From Mesorhizobium tamadayense (lineage in GTDB: Bacteria; Pseudomonadota; Alphaproteobacteria; Rhizobiales; Rhizobiaceae): a stretch of 64,000 nucleotides of DNA. This document shows, one piece after another, positions 16,516-24,895 of this stretch. Below the pieces are notes generated by a model. The model was not told where the DNA came from and ran no database searches. It saw only the letters and a program-made list of their open reading frames with translations. Where the stretch lies: assembly GCF_003863365.1 (NCBI RefSeq), contig NZ_RQXT01000028.1, forward strand, positions 25,807 to 89,806, read 5' to 3'. Within the stretch, counting starts at the first letter, position 1. Each line of letters begins with the position of its first letter. Both the position numbers and the translations under genes were made by a program.

Positions 16516-18012
16516 TTAAGCCGGCACCTTGAGCGGCGCGCGCCGCTTCAGCCATCCGGAAAGCTTCTCCATCTGCGCGGCAAGCGACAGCAGCGTCTCC
16601 TCGTCGCCGGGCCGCCCCGCGGCCTGGATGCCGAGCGGCAGGCCGCCCGCCGTGACATGCACCGGCAGCGCGATCGAGGGCTGGCCGCTGACATTGTGGA
16701 TCGCTGGCCAATGGGTGAACCACAGGCTCTTGTCCATCAGCTGGCCGAACAGCGGCTTGATCCTGAGCAGCCCGGTGAGGCGCAATTTGTCGAGCATGTT
16801 TTCGATGAGTTCGTCTCCGCCCTTCGGGTCCATCGCGCCGCAGGCGAGCGGCGGGTGGGCAATGATCGGCATCAGCACGGCATCGAAGCGCGCGGTCTCT
16901 TCAATCATCCGTCGCGCGGTGGCGTTAAGCCGCTGCACCGCGTCATAGACTTCGCCGGCGGACAGCATTTCGCCGAGGCGGCCGAGCACGCGCGTGGCCC
17001 GCTCGACCTCGCCGGTGACGGGGCGGCCGACGCGCAGCGCCTCGGCCCGCATCATGCCTGCGACCGCCGAGGCGACGCTCTTGCAGAAGTCGGCCATGAA
17101 GTCGCGGCCGATATAGGGCAGGTCGATCTCTTCCACCGTGTGCCCGCCCTCGCGCGCCAGCGCCACCGCCGTGTCCAGTGCGGCAAGCGTCTCGGCCGAG
17201 ATCGGCAGGCCGAGCGGCGACTTGCGATAGACGGCGAGGCTGAGCTTGCCGGGATCGCGCGCCGCGGCAACCGCGAAGGAGCCCTTCGGCGCTCGCGCCG
17301 CATAAGGCGACAGCGGATCGGCGCCATGGGTCAGGTCGAGCAGCAGCGCCGTGTCGCGCACCGAGCGGCTGACGGCGTGGTCGACGACCATGCCGTACCA
17401 GCTTTCGCTTACCAGCGGCGTCAACGGCACGCGGCCGCGCGAGGTTTTCAGCCCGACCAGCCCGCTGCAGGCCGAAGGCACCCGGATCGAGCCGCCGCCG
17501 TCGGAAGCGTGCGCTGCCGGCACCACGCCCGCCGCGACCAGCGCCGCCGAGCCGCCCGACGAGCCGCCGGTGGTGTGGCCGGTATTCCAGGGGTTGCGGG
17601 TGACGCCGAAGCGCGCCGATTCCGTCATCAGCCGCAGCCCATGCTCGGGCGAGGTGCTGGTGGCGATCGGGATCAAGCCGGCAGCCAGATACCGTTCGAC
17701 CATCACTGAGTTGAAATCGGCGGTGAAGGCCGGAATGCGGCTGCCGCCATGGATCGGCACGCCCTTGATGCCGAGGCCGAGGTCCTTCAGCGCGAAGGGC
17801 ACGCCGGCAAGCGGCAGCTTGCGGTCGACCGCTTTCGCCCGCGCCCTGGCGTCGTCATAGAGCGGCGTGGCTATGGCGTTGATGTCGGGCCTTGTCGCCT
17901 CGGCGCGCGCGATCGCTGCGTCGACCAGCTCCTGCGGCGAGATTTCCCCCTTGTGGACGAGCGCGGCAAGTCCAGTTGCGTCCTGTTCCCAAAGCACGCG
18001 CTCGATCGACAT
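16516..18012 (-). CDS. Amidase (amidase-signature family)
   Basis: 498 aa. The Ser-cisSer-Lys triad is visible: Lys76 in FALKDLG, Ser151 in TGGSSGGSAALVAAG and Ser175 in SDGGGSIRVPSACSG. The glycine/serine-rich signature covers about 144-190. It would hydrolyse a carboxylic amide to acid and ammonia. The family includes indoleacetamide and 6-aminohexanoate-cyclic-dimer hydrolases as well as GatA. No gatB/gatC is present and the sequence lacks GatA hallmarks, so I keep the name general. It is a single gene 102 bp upstream of argB on the same strand. Confidence 0.9.
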   Translation of the reverse strand: MSIERVLWEQDATGLAALVHKGEISPQELVDAAIARAEATRPDINAIATPLYDDARARAKAVDRKLPLAGVPFALKDLGLGIKGVPIHGGSRIPAFTADFNSVMVERYLAAGLIPIATSTSPEHGLRLMTESARFGVTRNPWNTGHTTGGSSGGSAALVAAGVVPAAHASDGGGSIRVPSACSGLVGLKTSRGRVPLTPLVSESWYGMVVDHAVSRSVRDTALLLDLTHGADPLSPYAARAPKGSFAVAAARDPGKLSLAVYRKSPLGLPISAETLAALDTAVALAREGGHTVEEIDLPYIGRDFMADFCKSVASAVAGMMRAEALRVGRPVTGEVERATRVLGRLGEMLSAGEVYDAVQRLNATARRMIEETARFDAVLMPIIAHPPLACGAMDPKGGDELIENMLDKLRLTGLLRIKPLFGQLMDKSLWFTHWPAIHNVSGQPSIALPVHVTAGGLPLGIQAAGRPGDEETLLSLAAQMEKLSGWLKRRAPLKVPA

Positions 18013-18198
18013 AGCCGCCCCCTCTTTGAAGGAAGGCTAGCCTATGACCTGGCAAATCGAAATCGATATTTGCTTCGCTGATCTTCGACGCGGAAGGTAA
18101 ATCGCACGCGTGAGCGGCCGGCTGACGCCGCGGCAGCCTTTGGTGGACAATACCGCCGGCGCCGTTGCAAATAAATCGCAATCTTCTAATTTGCCCGC

Positions 18199-18738
18199 AT
18201 GGGGCCTCAGGACATCAGCAAGCTGATTGTCCGGACTTCGATGAAGGACCGGGCTGCGTTCGATCTGCTCTACAAGCAGACCAGCGGGAAACTTTTCGGC
18301 GTCTGCCTTCGTGTATTGAGGGACAGGGGGGAGGCGGAAGAGGCGCTGCAGGAGGTCTTCGTCAAGATCTGGACGAAGGCGGACCGCTTCGCGGTTTCCG
18401 ATCTGAGTCCCATTTCCTGGCTGGTGGCCATTGCGCGCAACCATTCGATCGATCGCATCCGGGCCCGGCGCGGCCCTTCTGCCAACATCGATGCGGCTCT
18501 CGACGTCGCCGACCCGACGCCGGGACCGGAGGCCATGGCTGTCGCGGGCGGCGAGACCGAACGCATCCACCATTGTCTCGACGAACTGGAGAAAGACCGG
18601 GCGGCGGCCGTCCGGGGCGCCTATCTCAACGGCGAAAGCTATGCCGAGCTGGCGGAGCGCCACAAGGTTCCGCTGAACACGATGCGGACCTGGCTGCGGC
18701 GAAGCCTGCTCAAACTTAGAGAATGTCTGGAAAGATGA
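18199..18738 (+). CDS. ECF-type RNA polymerase sigma factor
   Basis: 179 aa, the standard ECF length. Region 2 covers about 20-90 (DLLYKQTSGKLFGVCLRVL, then EEALQEVFVKIWTKA and WLVAIARNHSIDRIRARR), and region 4 covers about 120-175 (YLNGESYAELAERHKVPLNT, MRTWLRRSLLKLRECL). Its 3' end overlaps the anti-sigma gene by 16 bp, the usual coupling for ECF/anti-sigma pairs. Activation presumably follows release from the membrane anti-sigma factor under oxidative or envelope stress, as the downstream fasciclin and MsrB genes suggest. Confidence 0.94.
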   Translation: MGPQDISKLIVRTSMKDRAAFDLLYKQTSGKLFGVCLRVLRDRGEAEEALQEVFVKIWTKADRFAVSDLSPISWLVAIARNHSIDRIRARRGPSANIDAALDVADPTPGPEAMAVAGGETERIHHCLDELEKDRAAAVRGAYLNGESYAELAERHKVPLNTMRTWLRRSLLKLRECLER

Positions 18739-19457
18739 CGCTGGCGGAAGACAACGGACCGGAACGCGGAGGCGACGACCTGCTCGCCGCCGAATATGTT
18801 CTCGGCGTTCTGGCAGCCGACGAGCGCCAGATCGCGTCCCGCCGCATCGACACCGAGACGGCTTTTGCCCGCCTGGTCGATGCCTGGGAGGTCAACTTTG
18901 CGTCGATGGCGGCCGCCTATGCCACGGTCGAGCCGCCGGCCTCGGTAAAGACGGCGATCGACCGGCGGCTCTTTGCCTCTTCAGCTCCCACGTCCGCCGC
19001 GCCCAGCGCCGGCTTCTGGTCGAACCTTGCCTTCTGGCGTGGCCTTGCGGCCGCCGCGATTGCCGCTTTGGCGGTCTATGTCGCCCTGCCCTTCGTCAAT
19101 CCGCCGGTCTCGCGGCCCGAGACCAGGCTGGTCGCCTCGCTCGCCGCCGACAACAGCAACGTCAAATACCTCGCCGTCTATGACGCGGCCCGCCACGAGG
19201 TCGACCTGTCGCTCGTTTCCGGCGAGCGCGGCACCGGCAAGGACTTCGAGCTGTGGATGATCGAGGGCAAGAATGCGCCGGTCTCGATGGGCGTCATCCC
19301 CGCCGGCCAGACCGCGCGCATGGCCGTCACGGCGGCCGTCCAGCACAAGCTGGCGCAGGGCGCCGTGCTTGCCGTCAGTCTCGAGCCGACCGGCGGTTCG
19401 CCGACCGGCCAGCCGACCGGCCCGGTCGTCGCCGCGGGTGACCTGAAGGGCATCTGA
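18723..19457 (+). CDS. RskA-like anti-sigma factor
   Basis: 244 aa. The cytoplasmic N-terminal part (about 1-95) contains LLAAEYVLGVLAADER, the ASD/RskA-type opening. One membrane helix follows (GLAAAAIAALAVYVALPF, about 100-118), then a periplasmic RskA-C domain (about 130-235, including DFELWMIEGKNAPVSMGVI). It should hold the upstream ECF factor inactive at the membrane. There is no zinc-binding HxxxCxxC motif, so it is not a ZAS-type redox switch. Confidence 0.88.
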   Translation: MSGKMTLAEDNGPERGGDDLLAAEYVLGVLAADERQIASRRIDTETAFARLVDAWEVNFASMAAAYATVEPPASVKTAIDRRLFASSAPTSAAPSAGFWSNLAFWRGLAAAAIAALAVYVALPFVNPPVSRPETRLVASLAADNSNVKYLAVYDAARHEVDLSLVSGERGTGKDFELWMIEGKNAPVSMGVIPAGQTARMAVTAAVQHKLAQGAVLAVSLEPTGGSPTGQPTGPVVAAGDLKGI

Positions 19458-19643
19458 TATTTTTCAAAGGTTAGTTAAAGTCTATCTGCCGATCGACTGC
19501 AGCCGCAATGCGCTTAAGCACGGTATATCAGGCTTCATAGCGGCGAAAAAAAACTTCGAGGTTCGCGAAACTAAGTTTTTTCGTGGTCCGTATTTCCTCG
19601 CGTTCCCAAGAACGGGAAAAACAAACCCGAGGAGACTGACACT

Positions 19644-20201
19644 ATGCGTAAGCTCGCCACCCTTTTGCTCGCCTCTACGATCGGCCTTTCGGCGCTCGGC
19701 GCCGTTGCCTATGCCGCCAATCCGATGGTCGGCGGCGCGCCGATGTATGCCAAGAAGAACATCATCGAGAATGCCGTCAATTCGAAGGACCACACCACGC
19801 TGGTCGCCGCCGTCAAGGCCGCCGGCCTTGTCGACACCCTCCAAGGCGCCGGTCCGTTCACCGTCTTCGCGCCGACCAACGAGGCGTTTGCTGCGCTGCC
19901 TGCCGGCACGGTCGAAACGCTGCTCAAGCCCGAGAACAAGGACAAGCTGACCAAGATCCTCACATGCCACGTCATCGCCGCCAAGGCGCTGGCCGCCGAC
20001 GTCGCCAAGATGGCCAAGGCCGATGGCGGCGCGCATGAGGTCAAGACCGTCGGCGGCTGCGCGCTGACGCTGAAGTCCGCAAAGGGCAAGGTCACCGTGA
20101 CCGACGAGAACGGCAACGTCGCCCATGTCACTATAGCCGACGTCCGTCAGTCGAACGGCGTCATCCACGTCATCGACAAGGTTCTCTTGCCGAAGATGTA
20201 A
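19644..20201 (+). CDS. Secreted fasciclin (FAS1) domain protein
   Basis: 185 aa. A signal peptide (MRKLATLLLASTIGLSALGA, cleavage near AYA-AN at about 25) is followed by one FAS1 domain (about 38-185) with the H1 box GPFTVFAPTNEAFAALPAG and the H2 region QSNGVIHVIDKVLLP. FAS1 domains mediate adhesion or matrix contacts. Small bacterial forms are often controlled by ECF factors. GAGGAG precedes the ATG. The 186-bp upstream region is AT-rich (including AAGTTTTTTCGTGG) and probably holds an ECF-dependent promoter, which I cannot place with certainty. Confidence 0.92.
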   Translation: MRKLATLLLASTIGLSALGAVAYAANPMVGGAPMYAKKNIIENAVNSKDHTTLVAAVKAAGLVDTLQGAGPFTVFAPTNEAFAALPAGTVETLLKPENKDKLTKILTCHVIAAKALAADVAKMAKADGGAHEVKTVGGCALTLKSAKGKVTVTDENGNVAHVTIADVRQSNGVIHVIDKVLLPKM

Positions 20202-20398
20202 CAAAGCCCAGGCGGCCGACGAAGATAAGACTGTCCCCGCCGGCCGCAGGTCTTTCTCCCATGATCAGCGCTGCCGGCAAGCGCGCTCCGCATCGCCAGG
20301 GCTTGGGTCGATGCGGAGCAGCGCTACAACGAGCGTCACCGGCTTTTGATTTCCGGATGGCGCTGTAATTTGGCAGAAGACCTTAGGAGGAACGGCCA

Positions 20399-20902
<504 letters not shown>

Positions 20903-20922
20903 GATTAGATTACGGTCTGTCC

Positions 20923-20958
20923 AAAAAATGACCCCGGAAATCTTGCCGATTTCCGGGG
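20923..20958 (-). terminator. Terminator of the efflux operon
   Basis: A perfect 11-bp stem CCCCGGAAATC / GATTTCCGGGG (20932-20958) with a 5-nt loop. On the minus strand it is followed by TCATTTTTT (A-run 20923-20928). It terminates the MFS gene and may also stop msrB transcription. Confidence 0.82.
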
Positions 20959-20995
20959 CCACGCTTTGAGGATGCCAGGCGGGGGTTCCGGCTCC

Positions 20996-22603
20996 TCAAT
21001 GGCCTCCGCCGCCTCCGCCGCTCTGGTCGGCCGGCTTGTTGATGAACAGCACGAACAGTCCGAGCGTGGCGAACAGCGCCGTCAGCATGAAGAACACGTC
21101 CATGAAGGACAGCAGCGCCGCCTGCTGCTGGACCATTCCGGACAGCTTCGAGATCGCCGCGCTGCCCGCGTCGAGGCCGGCGGTCTGCTCGAAGTTCAGT
21201 GTCATGTTCTGCAGCTTGGCCTGGGCTGCCTCGCTGCCCCACTGCACATGCTCGGAGAGCCGTGCGTAGTGGAAGGCATTGCGGTCGATCAGCACCGTGT
21301 TGATGATGGCCAGGCCGACGGCGCCGCCGAGGTTGCGGGTCAGGTTGAACAGGCCCGACGCATTCTTCAGCCGCTCCGGCGGCAGCGTGCCGAGCGCGAT
21401 GTTGTTGATCGGCACCATGCACAGCATCATCGAGCAGCCGCGCAGGATCTGCGGAACGAGCAACTCGTAGAAGTCCCAGTCGGCGGTCAGATGGGTCATC
21501 CACCACGTGCCGGTGGCGAAGCCGAAGAAGCCGATCATCATCATCAGCCTGAGATCCATCTTGCGCGACAGGATGCCGGAGATGGGCGCGGTGAAGAACA
21601 TCGCCAGGCCGCTGACGAACAGCGCCTCGCCGATCATCATGGAATCGTAGCCGCGGATGCGCCCGAGGAACACCGGATAGAGATAGGTGAGCCCGTAGAG
21701 CCCGATGCCGATGACGAAGGAGAACATCGAGCCGAAGGCGAAGTTGACATTACTGAAGGCGCGAAGATCGACGATCGGCTCCTCGGCGGTGAACACACGC
21801 CAGAAGAACACGACCGCGCCGATGGTCATGATGACGGCGCAGATGAACACTGCCTGGTCCTGCAGCCAGTCGTTGTTCGGGCCTTCCTCCAGCACATATT
21901 CCATGCAGCCGAGGAAGGCGGCCATACCGGCCAGGCCCCACCAGTCGAACTTGCTGAACAGCTTGAGGTTCGGCTTGTCGAAGTCGATCAGCGACCAGGC
22001 CGCCGTCGTCACCAGGATGCCCGGCACGACATTGACCAGGAACAGCCAGTGCCAGGACATGGCGTGGCTGATATAGCCGCCGACCGTCGGGCCGATGGTC
22101 GGCGCCAGCGTCGCCACCAGGCCGATCATCGGCGAGACGACGGCGCGGCGGGACGGCGGGAAGATGGTGAAGGCGGCCGCGAAGACGCTCGGGATCATGC
22201 CGCCGCCGATAAAACCCTGGATGGCGCGGTAGACGATCATCTGATCGATGTTGGTGGCCGTCGCGGCAAGCGCGCTGGCCGCGGTGAAGCCGGCGGCGGC
22301 GATCGTGAACAGCACGCGCGTCGACAGCATGCGGCTGAGGAAGCCGGATAGCGGGATCATCACTACTTCGGCGATCAGATAGGCCGTTTGCACCCACGGG
22401 ATCTCGTCGGAGCTGGCGCTCAGGCCCGCCTGGATCTCGGCCAGCGATGCCGAGACGATCTGGATGTCGAGGATCGCCATGAACATGCCGAACACCATCG
22501 CCAGGAAGGCGATGACGCGGCGCACCGGCATGTGGTCGGCGGGCGCGGCGGCTGCCGACCGTGCCGGCACCGATCCTGCGGTGATGGTTGTTGCGGTTGC
22601 CAT
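20996..22603 (-). CDS. DHA2-family MFS multidrug efflux transporter (EmrB-like)
   Basis: 535 aa with about 14 membrane helices, the DHA2 (14-TMS) layout of EmrB/QacA. The first helix carries the family motif around LDIQIVSASL. YRAIQGFIGGGMIPSVF and PTIGPTVGGYI are the typical TM4/TM5 sequences, the latter being antiporter motif C. The C-terminus is a glycine run ending in His (GGGGGGH), an unusual tail. It is the second gene after a HlyD/EmrA-type adaptor, 169 bp apart, forming a proton-driven drug efflux pair, with a TetR regulator upstream. An outer-membrane TolC partner would come from elsewhere. Confidence 0.93.
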   Translation of the reverse strand: MATATTITAGSVPARSAAAAPADHMPVRRVIAFLAMVFGMFMAILDIQIVSASLAEIQAGLSASSDEIPWVQTAYLIAEVVMIPLSGFLSRMLSTRVLFTIAAAGFTAASALAATATNIDQMIVYRAIQGFIGGGMIPSVFAAAFTIFPPSRRAVVSPMIGLVATLAPTIGPTVGGYISHAMSWHWLFLVNVVPGILVTTAAWSLIDFDKPNLKLFSKFDWWGLAGMAAFLGCMEYVLEEGPNNDWLQDQAVFICAVIMTIGAVVFFWRVFTAEEPIVDLRAFSNVNFAFGSMFSFVIGIGLYGLTYLYPVFLGRIRGYDSMMIGEALFVSGLAMFFTAPISGILSRKMDLRLMMMIGFFGFATGTWWMTHLTADWDFYELLVPQILRGCSMMLCMVPINNIALGTLPPERLKNASGLFNLTRNLGGAVGLAIINTVLIDRNAFHYARLSEHVQWGSEAAQAKLQNMTLNFEQTAGLDAGSAAISKLSGMVQQQAALLSFMDVFFMLTALFATLGLFVLFINKPADQSGGGGGGH

Positions 22604-22619
22604 TTCATGGCCTCCCTAA

Positions 22620-22721
22620 GGCAATTCCAGGAAAGGCGCGGAGCGGTTTTCCGTCCGGAATTGCGTCAAAACAAATGCTTAGAGCGGGTCGGCGATTCCG
22701 GGAAAATTTGAACCGCTCTGA
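22620..22721 (+). repeat. Dispersed intergenic repeat, copy C
   Basis: Blocks in order: GGCAATTCCAGGAAAGGCGC, GGAGCGGTTTTCCGTCCGGA, ATTGCGTCAAAACAAATGCT, TAGAGCGGGTCGGCGATTCC and TTGAACCGCTCTGA. The outer AGAGCGG / CCGCTCT parts can pair. It lies inside the hlyD-MFS spacer, next to a 13-bp stem-loop. Confidence 0.75.
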
Positions 22722-22726
22722 AGCTT

Positions 22727-22762
22727 GGGCGGTTCAGCGCTCTATCGGCCGCTGAACCGCCC
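22727..22762. repeat. Strong stem-loop in the efflux operon spacer
   Basis: Perfect 13-bp arms GGGCGGTTCAGCG / CGCTGAACCGCCC with a 10-nt loop, 11 bp after the HlyD stop on the minus strand. There is no U-tract after it, so it more likely stabilises or processes the mRNA between the two efflux genes than terminates it. Confidence 0.6.
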
Positions 22763-22772
22763 CCCAAAGTGC

Positions 22773-23957
22773 CTAGTTCGTGGTCGCTGTCGGCGCGGTG
22801 CGGCTGTCGGCGGCGACGATGACGCTTAGGCCGGCGCGCAGCTTGCCTGCCTTCAGCACGTCGGCCGGCACGTCGATGCGGACCGGAACGCGCTGCACGA
22901 CCTTGGTGAAGTTGCCGGTGGCGTTTTCCGGCGGCAGCAGCGAGAACACCGCGCCGGAGGCCGGCGCCAGCGACGAAACCGTGCCTTCGAAGGTCTGGCC
23001 GTCGATGGCGTCGACCGTGATGCGGACCTTCTCGCCGGGCAGCAGCCGGCCAAGCTGCGTCTCCTTGAAGTTGCCGACGATGTAGAGCTTATCCATCGGC
23101 ACGACGACGGCGAGCTTCTGGCCCGGGCTGACGAGATCGCCCTGCTCGACCGAGCGGTTGCCGACGACGCCGTCATAGGGCGCCTTGAGCACGGTGAAGG
23201 AAAGGTCGCGCTGGGCCTTGTCGCGGGTGAGCTGCAGCGAGGCGAGCGTGCTTGCCTGCTCCGCGCGCTGGGCTTCCAGCACGCCGATATTGGCTTGGGC
23301 CGCGGCGATCTGCGCGTCGGCGCCGGCAAGTGCTGCCTTGGCCTGGTCGAGCGCGGTCTGAGCGTCGTCGAGCTGCGCCTGCGTGCCGACATGGGTCTTG
23401 ACCAGTTGCGCCGCACGGGCCTGGGCGCGCGCCGCATTGTCGGCCGCCGCCTGGTCGGCGATCTTCTGCGCTTGCGCTTGCGTCAGCGAGGCCTGCGCCG
23501 CCTTGGTCTGCGCGTCGATGCGGTCGAGCGTCTTCGCCAGCGTGGCGATCTGGGCCTCGGCCTGGGCGACGGCGATTTTGTAGTCGCCGTTGTCGATGAC
23601 GAACAGCGGATCGCCGGCCTTGACCTTCTGGTTGTCGCTGACCAGCACCTTATCCACATAGCCGGAGATTTTCGGCGACACGAACGACATGTCGGCCTGG
23701 ACATAGGCGTCGTCGGTGGAGATCATGAACCGGCCGTCGGCCCAGTAATTGTAACCATACCAGGAGCCGGCGCCGAGCAGGGCAAGCCCGATGATCGGCA
23801 GGAGCAGAGAACGAAGAGAGCGCTTCTTCTTGGCCGGCGCTTCGACAGGCGCGACGGGTGCGGGCTGCAGGGGCACTTCCGGCGCTTCGGTTGACGGCTG
23901 GACCTTGGCGGCGGGAAATGTGCGGACTTCGGCGGTGGCGGGCGCGTTCGAGGACAT
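22773..23957 (-). CDS. HlyD/EmrA-type membrane fusion protein
   Basis: 394 aa. A proline-rich cytoplasmic head (about 1-48) is followed by a single anchor helix (LLLPIIGLALLGAGSWYGYNYW, about 50-71), a biotinyl-lipoyl-like barrel (YVDKVLVSDNQKVKAGDPLF), a long Ala/Gln-rich alpha-helical hairpin (about 125-245) and a beta-barrel (GRLLPGEKVRITVDAIDG). It would bridge the inner-membrane MFS pump and an outer-membrane channel. It is first in the operon, 124 bp from the divergent tetR; two inverted repeats in that spacer are likely operators. Confidence 0.93.
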   Translation of the reverse strand: MSSNAPATAEVRTFPAAKVQPSTEAPEVPLQPAPVAPVEAPAKKKRSLRSLLLPIIGLALLGAGSWYGYNYWADGRFMISTDDAYVQADMSFVSPKISGYVDKVLVSDNQKVKAGDPLFVIDNGDYKIAVAQAEAQIATLAKTLDRIDAQTKAAQASLTQAQAQKIADQAAADNAARAQARAAQLVKTHVGTQAQLDDAQTALDQAKAALAGADAQIAAAQANIGVLEAQRAEQASTLASLQLTRDKAQRDLSFTVLKAPYDGVVGNRSVEQGDLVSPGQKLAVVVPMDKLYIVGNFKETQLGRLLPGEKVRITVDAIDGQTFEGTVSSLAPASGAVFSLLPPENATGNFTKVVQRVPVRIDVPADVLKAGKLRAGLSVIVAADSRTAPTATTN

Positions 23958-23987
23958 GATAATCTCTCTGGGTAGGTCAGTCAGACT

Positions 23988-24001
23988 GAACCGTTCGGTT
24001 C
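23988..24001. promoter_or_regulatory. Operator 1 of the TetR regulator
   Basis: A perfect inverted repeat GAACCG-TT-CGGTTC, 31 bp upstream of the hlyD start and just upstream of the tetR -35 box. It shares the GAACC/GGTTC core with operator 2; the centres are 64 bp apart. Confidence 0.7.
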
Positions 24002-24011
24002 GAATTGGTGA

Positions 24012-24040
24012 TTGACATAGCGCGGAAAGAGGCCCATATC
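24012..24040 (+). promoter_or_regulatory. Sigma-70 promoter of the tetR gene
   Basis: TTGACA (24012-24017), a 17-bp spacer, then CATATC (24035-24040). It lies between the two inverted repeats, so a bound repressor at operator 2 would block elongation or initiation. Confidence 0.65.
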
Positions 24041-24049
24041 AAGAGCAAA

Positions 24050-24067
24050 TCGAACCGCCTGGTTCGA
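24050..24067. promoter_or_regulatory. Operator 2 of the TetR regulator
   Basis: A perfect inverted repeat TCGAACC-GCCT-GGTTCGA located between the -10 box and the start of tetR. It is the expected autoregulatory site. Confidence 0.72.
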
Positions 24068-24091
24068 AATATTTCGTGAGGTGTGACTTTA

Positions 24092-24790
24092 ATGGTCGAA
24101 ACGACAGCAGACAGCGATCTGCTCGACCTGCGCAAAGGCCGCCCGGCGGCCGGGCAGGATCCGGTCAAGCGGGCCCAGATCATCGAAGGCGCGCGCCGCG
24201 TCTTCATCGATAAGGGCTTCGAGGCCGCCTCTATGAACGACATCACGCGCGAGGCAGGCGTCTCCAAGGGCACGATCTACGTTTATTTCGCCAACAAGGA
24301 AGAGCTGTTCGAGGCCCTCATCGAGGAAGAGCGCGGCAGCATCTTCAAGAACATGTATGAGGTGCTCGACCATTTCGACGATCTGCGCAAGACGCTGGTG
24401 AAGTTCGGCATGGTGCTCTCCGCCAAGATCACCTCGGCCAAGGTCATCCAGGCGCAGCGCACCGTGGTTGGTGCCTCCGACAGGATTCCCGAGCTTGGCG
24501 CCCGCTTCTACGAGCGCGGTCCGAAGCGCGGCCACGACAGGGTGATGGTCTTCCTCAACGAAGCCGTCGAACGCGGTCTCCTGAAGATCGACGATGTCGA
24601 CCTCGCTGCCTATCAGTTCACCGAGCTGTGCCTCGCCGGCCTCTTCCGGCAGTGCATCTTCTCCTATCGCACCAAGGCGCCGAGCCCGACCGAGATCGAG
24701 CATGTCGTCCGCTCCGGCGTGAATGTCTTCCTGAAGGCCTACGGCACCGAGAAGCTTGCCGCAGAGGAGCAGGCGTCGGAACCCGCCTGA
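24092..24790 (+). CDS. TetR family transcriptional repressor of the efflux operon
   Basis: 232 aa from ATG 24092; GTG 24083 is also possible. The N-terminal HTH (about 27-75: RAQIIEGARRVFIDKGFEAA, then MNDITREAGVSKGTIYVYFA) is a textbook TetR DNA-binding domain. The C-terminal ligand domain includes the TetR_C-like region IPELGARFYERGPKRGHDRV. It is divergent from the EmrA/EmrB-like pair with two matching palindromes between them, so it should repress both directions until a toxic ligand binds. The ligand is unknown. Confidence 0.95.
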   Translation: MVETTADSDLLDLRKGRPAAGQDPVKRAQIIEGARRVFIDKGFEAASMNDITREAGVSKGTIYVYFANKEELFEALIEEERGSIFKNMYEVLDHFDDLRKTLVKFGMVLSAKITSAKVIQAQRTVVGASDRIPELGARFYERGPKRGHDRVMVFLNEAVERGLLKIDDVDLAAYQFTELCLAGLFRQCIFSYRTKAPSPTEIEHVVRSGVNVFLKAYGTEKLAAEEQASEPA

Positions 24791-24895
24791 CCGAGGCGCG
24801 CCTATCGCTAAGCGGAGCCCGTCGGAAGGGCTTGTTAACCATCGGTTCCTATGTCTCGGGACACGTTTGTTCGATGAGTCTCGAGTGTGACATCC

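Noticed and set aside
15415..17709. A 764-codon open frame on the plus strand
   Set aside because: It is antisense to argB and the amidase gene, both certain, and has no recognisable domain.
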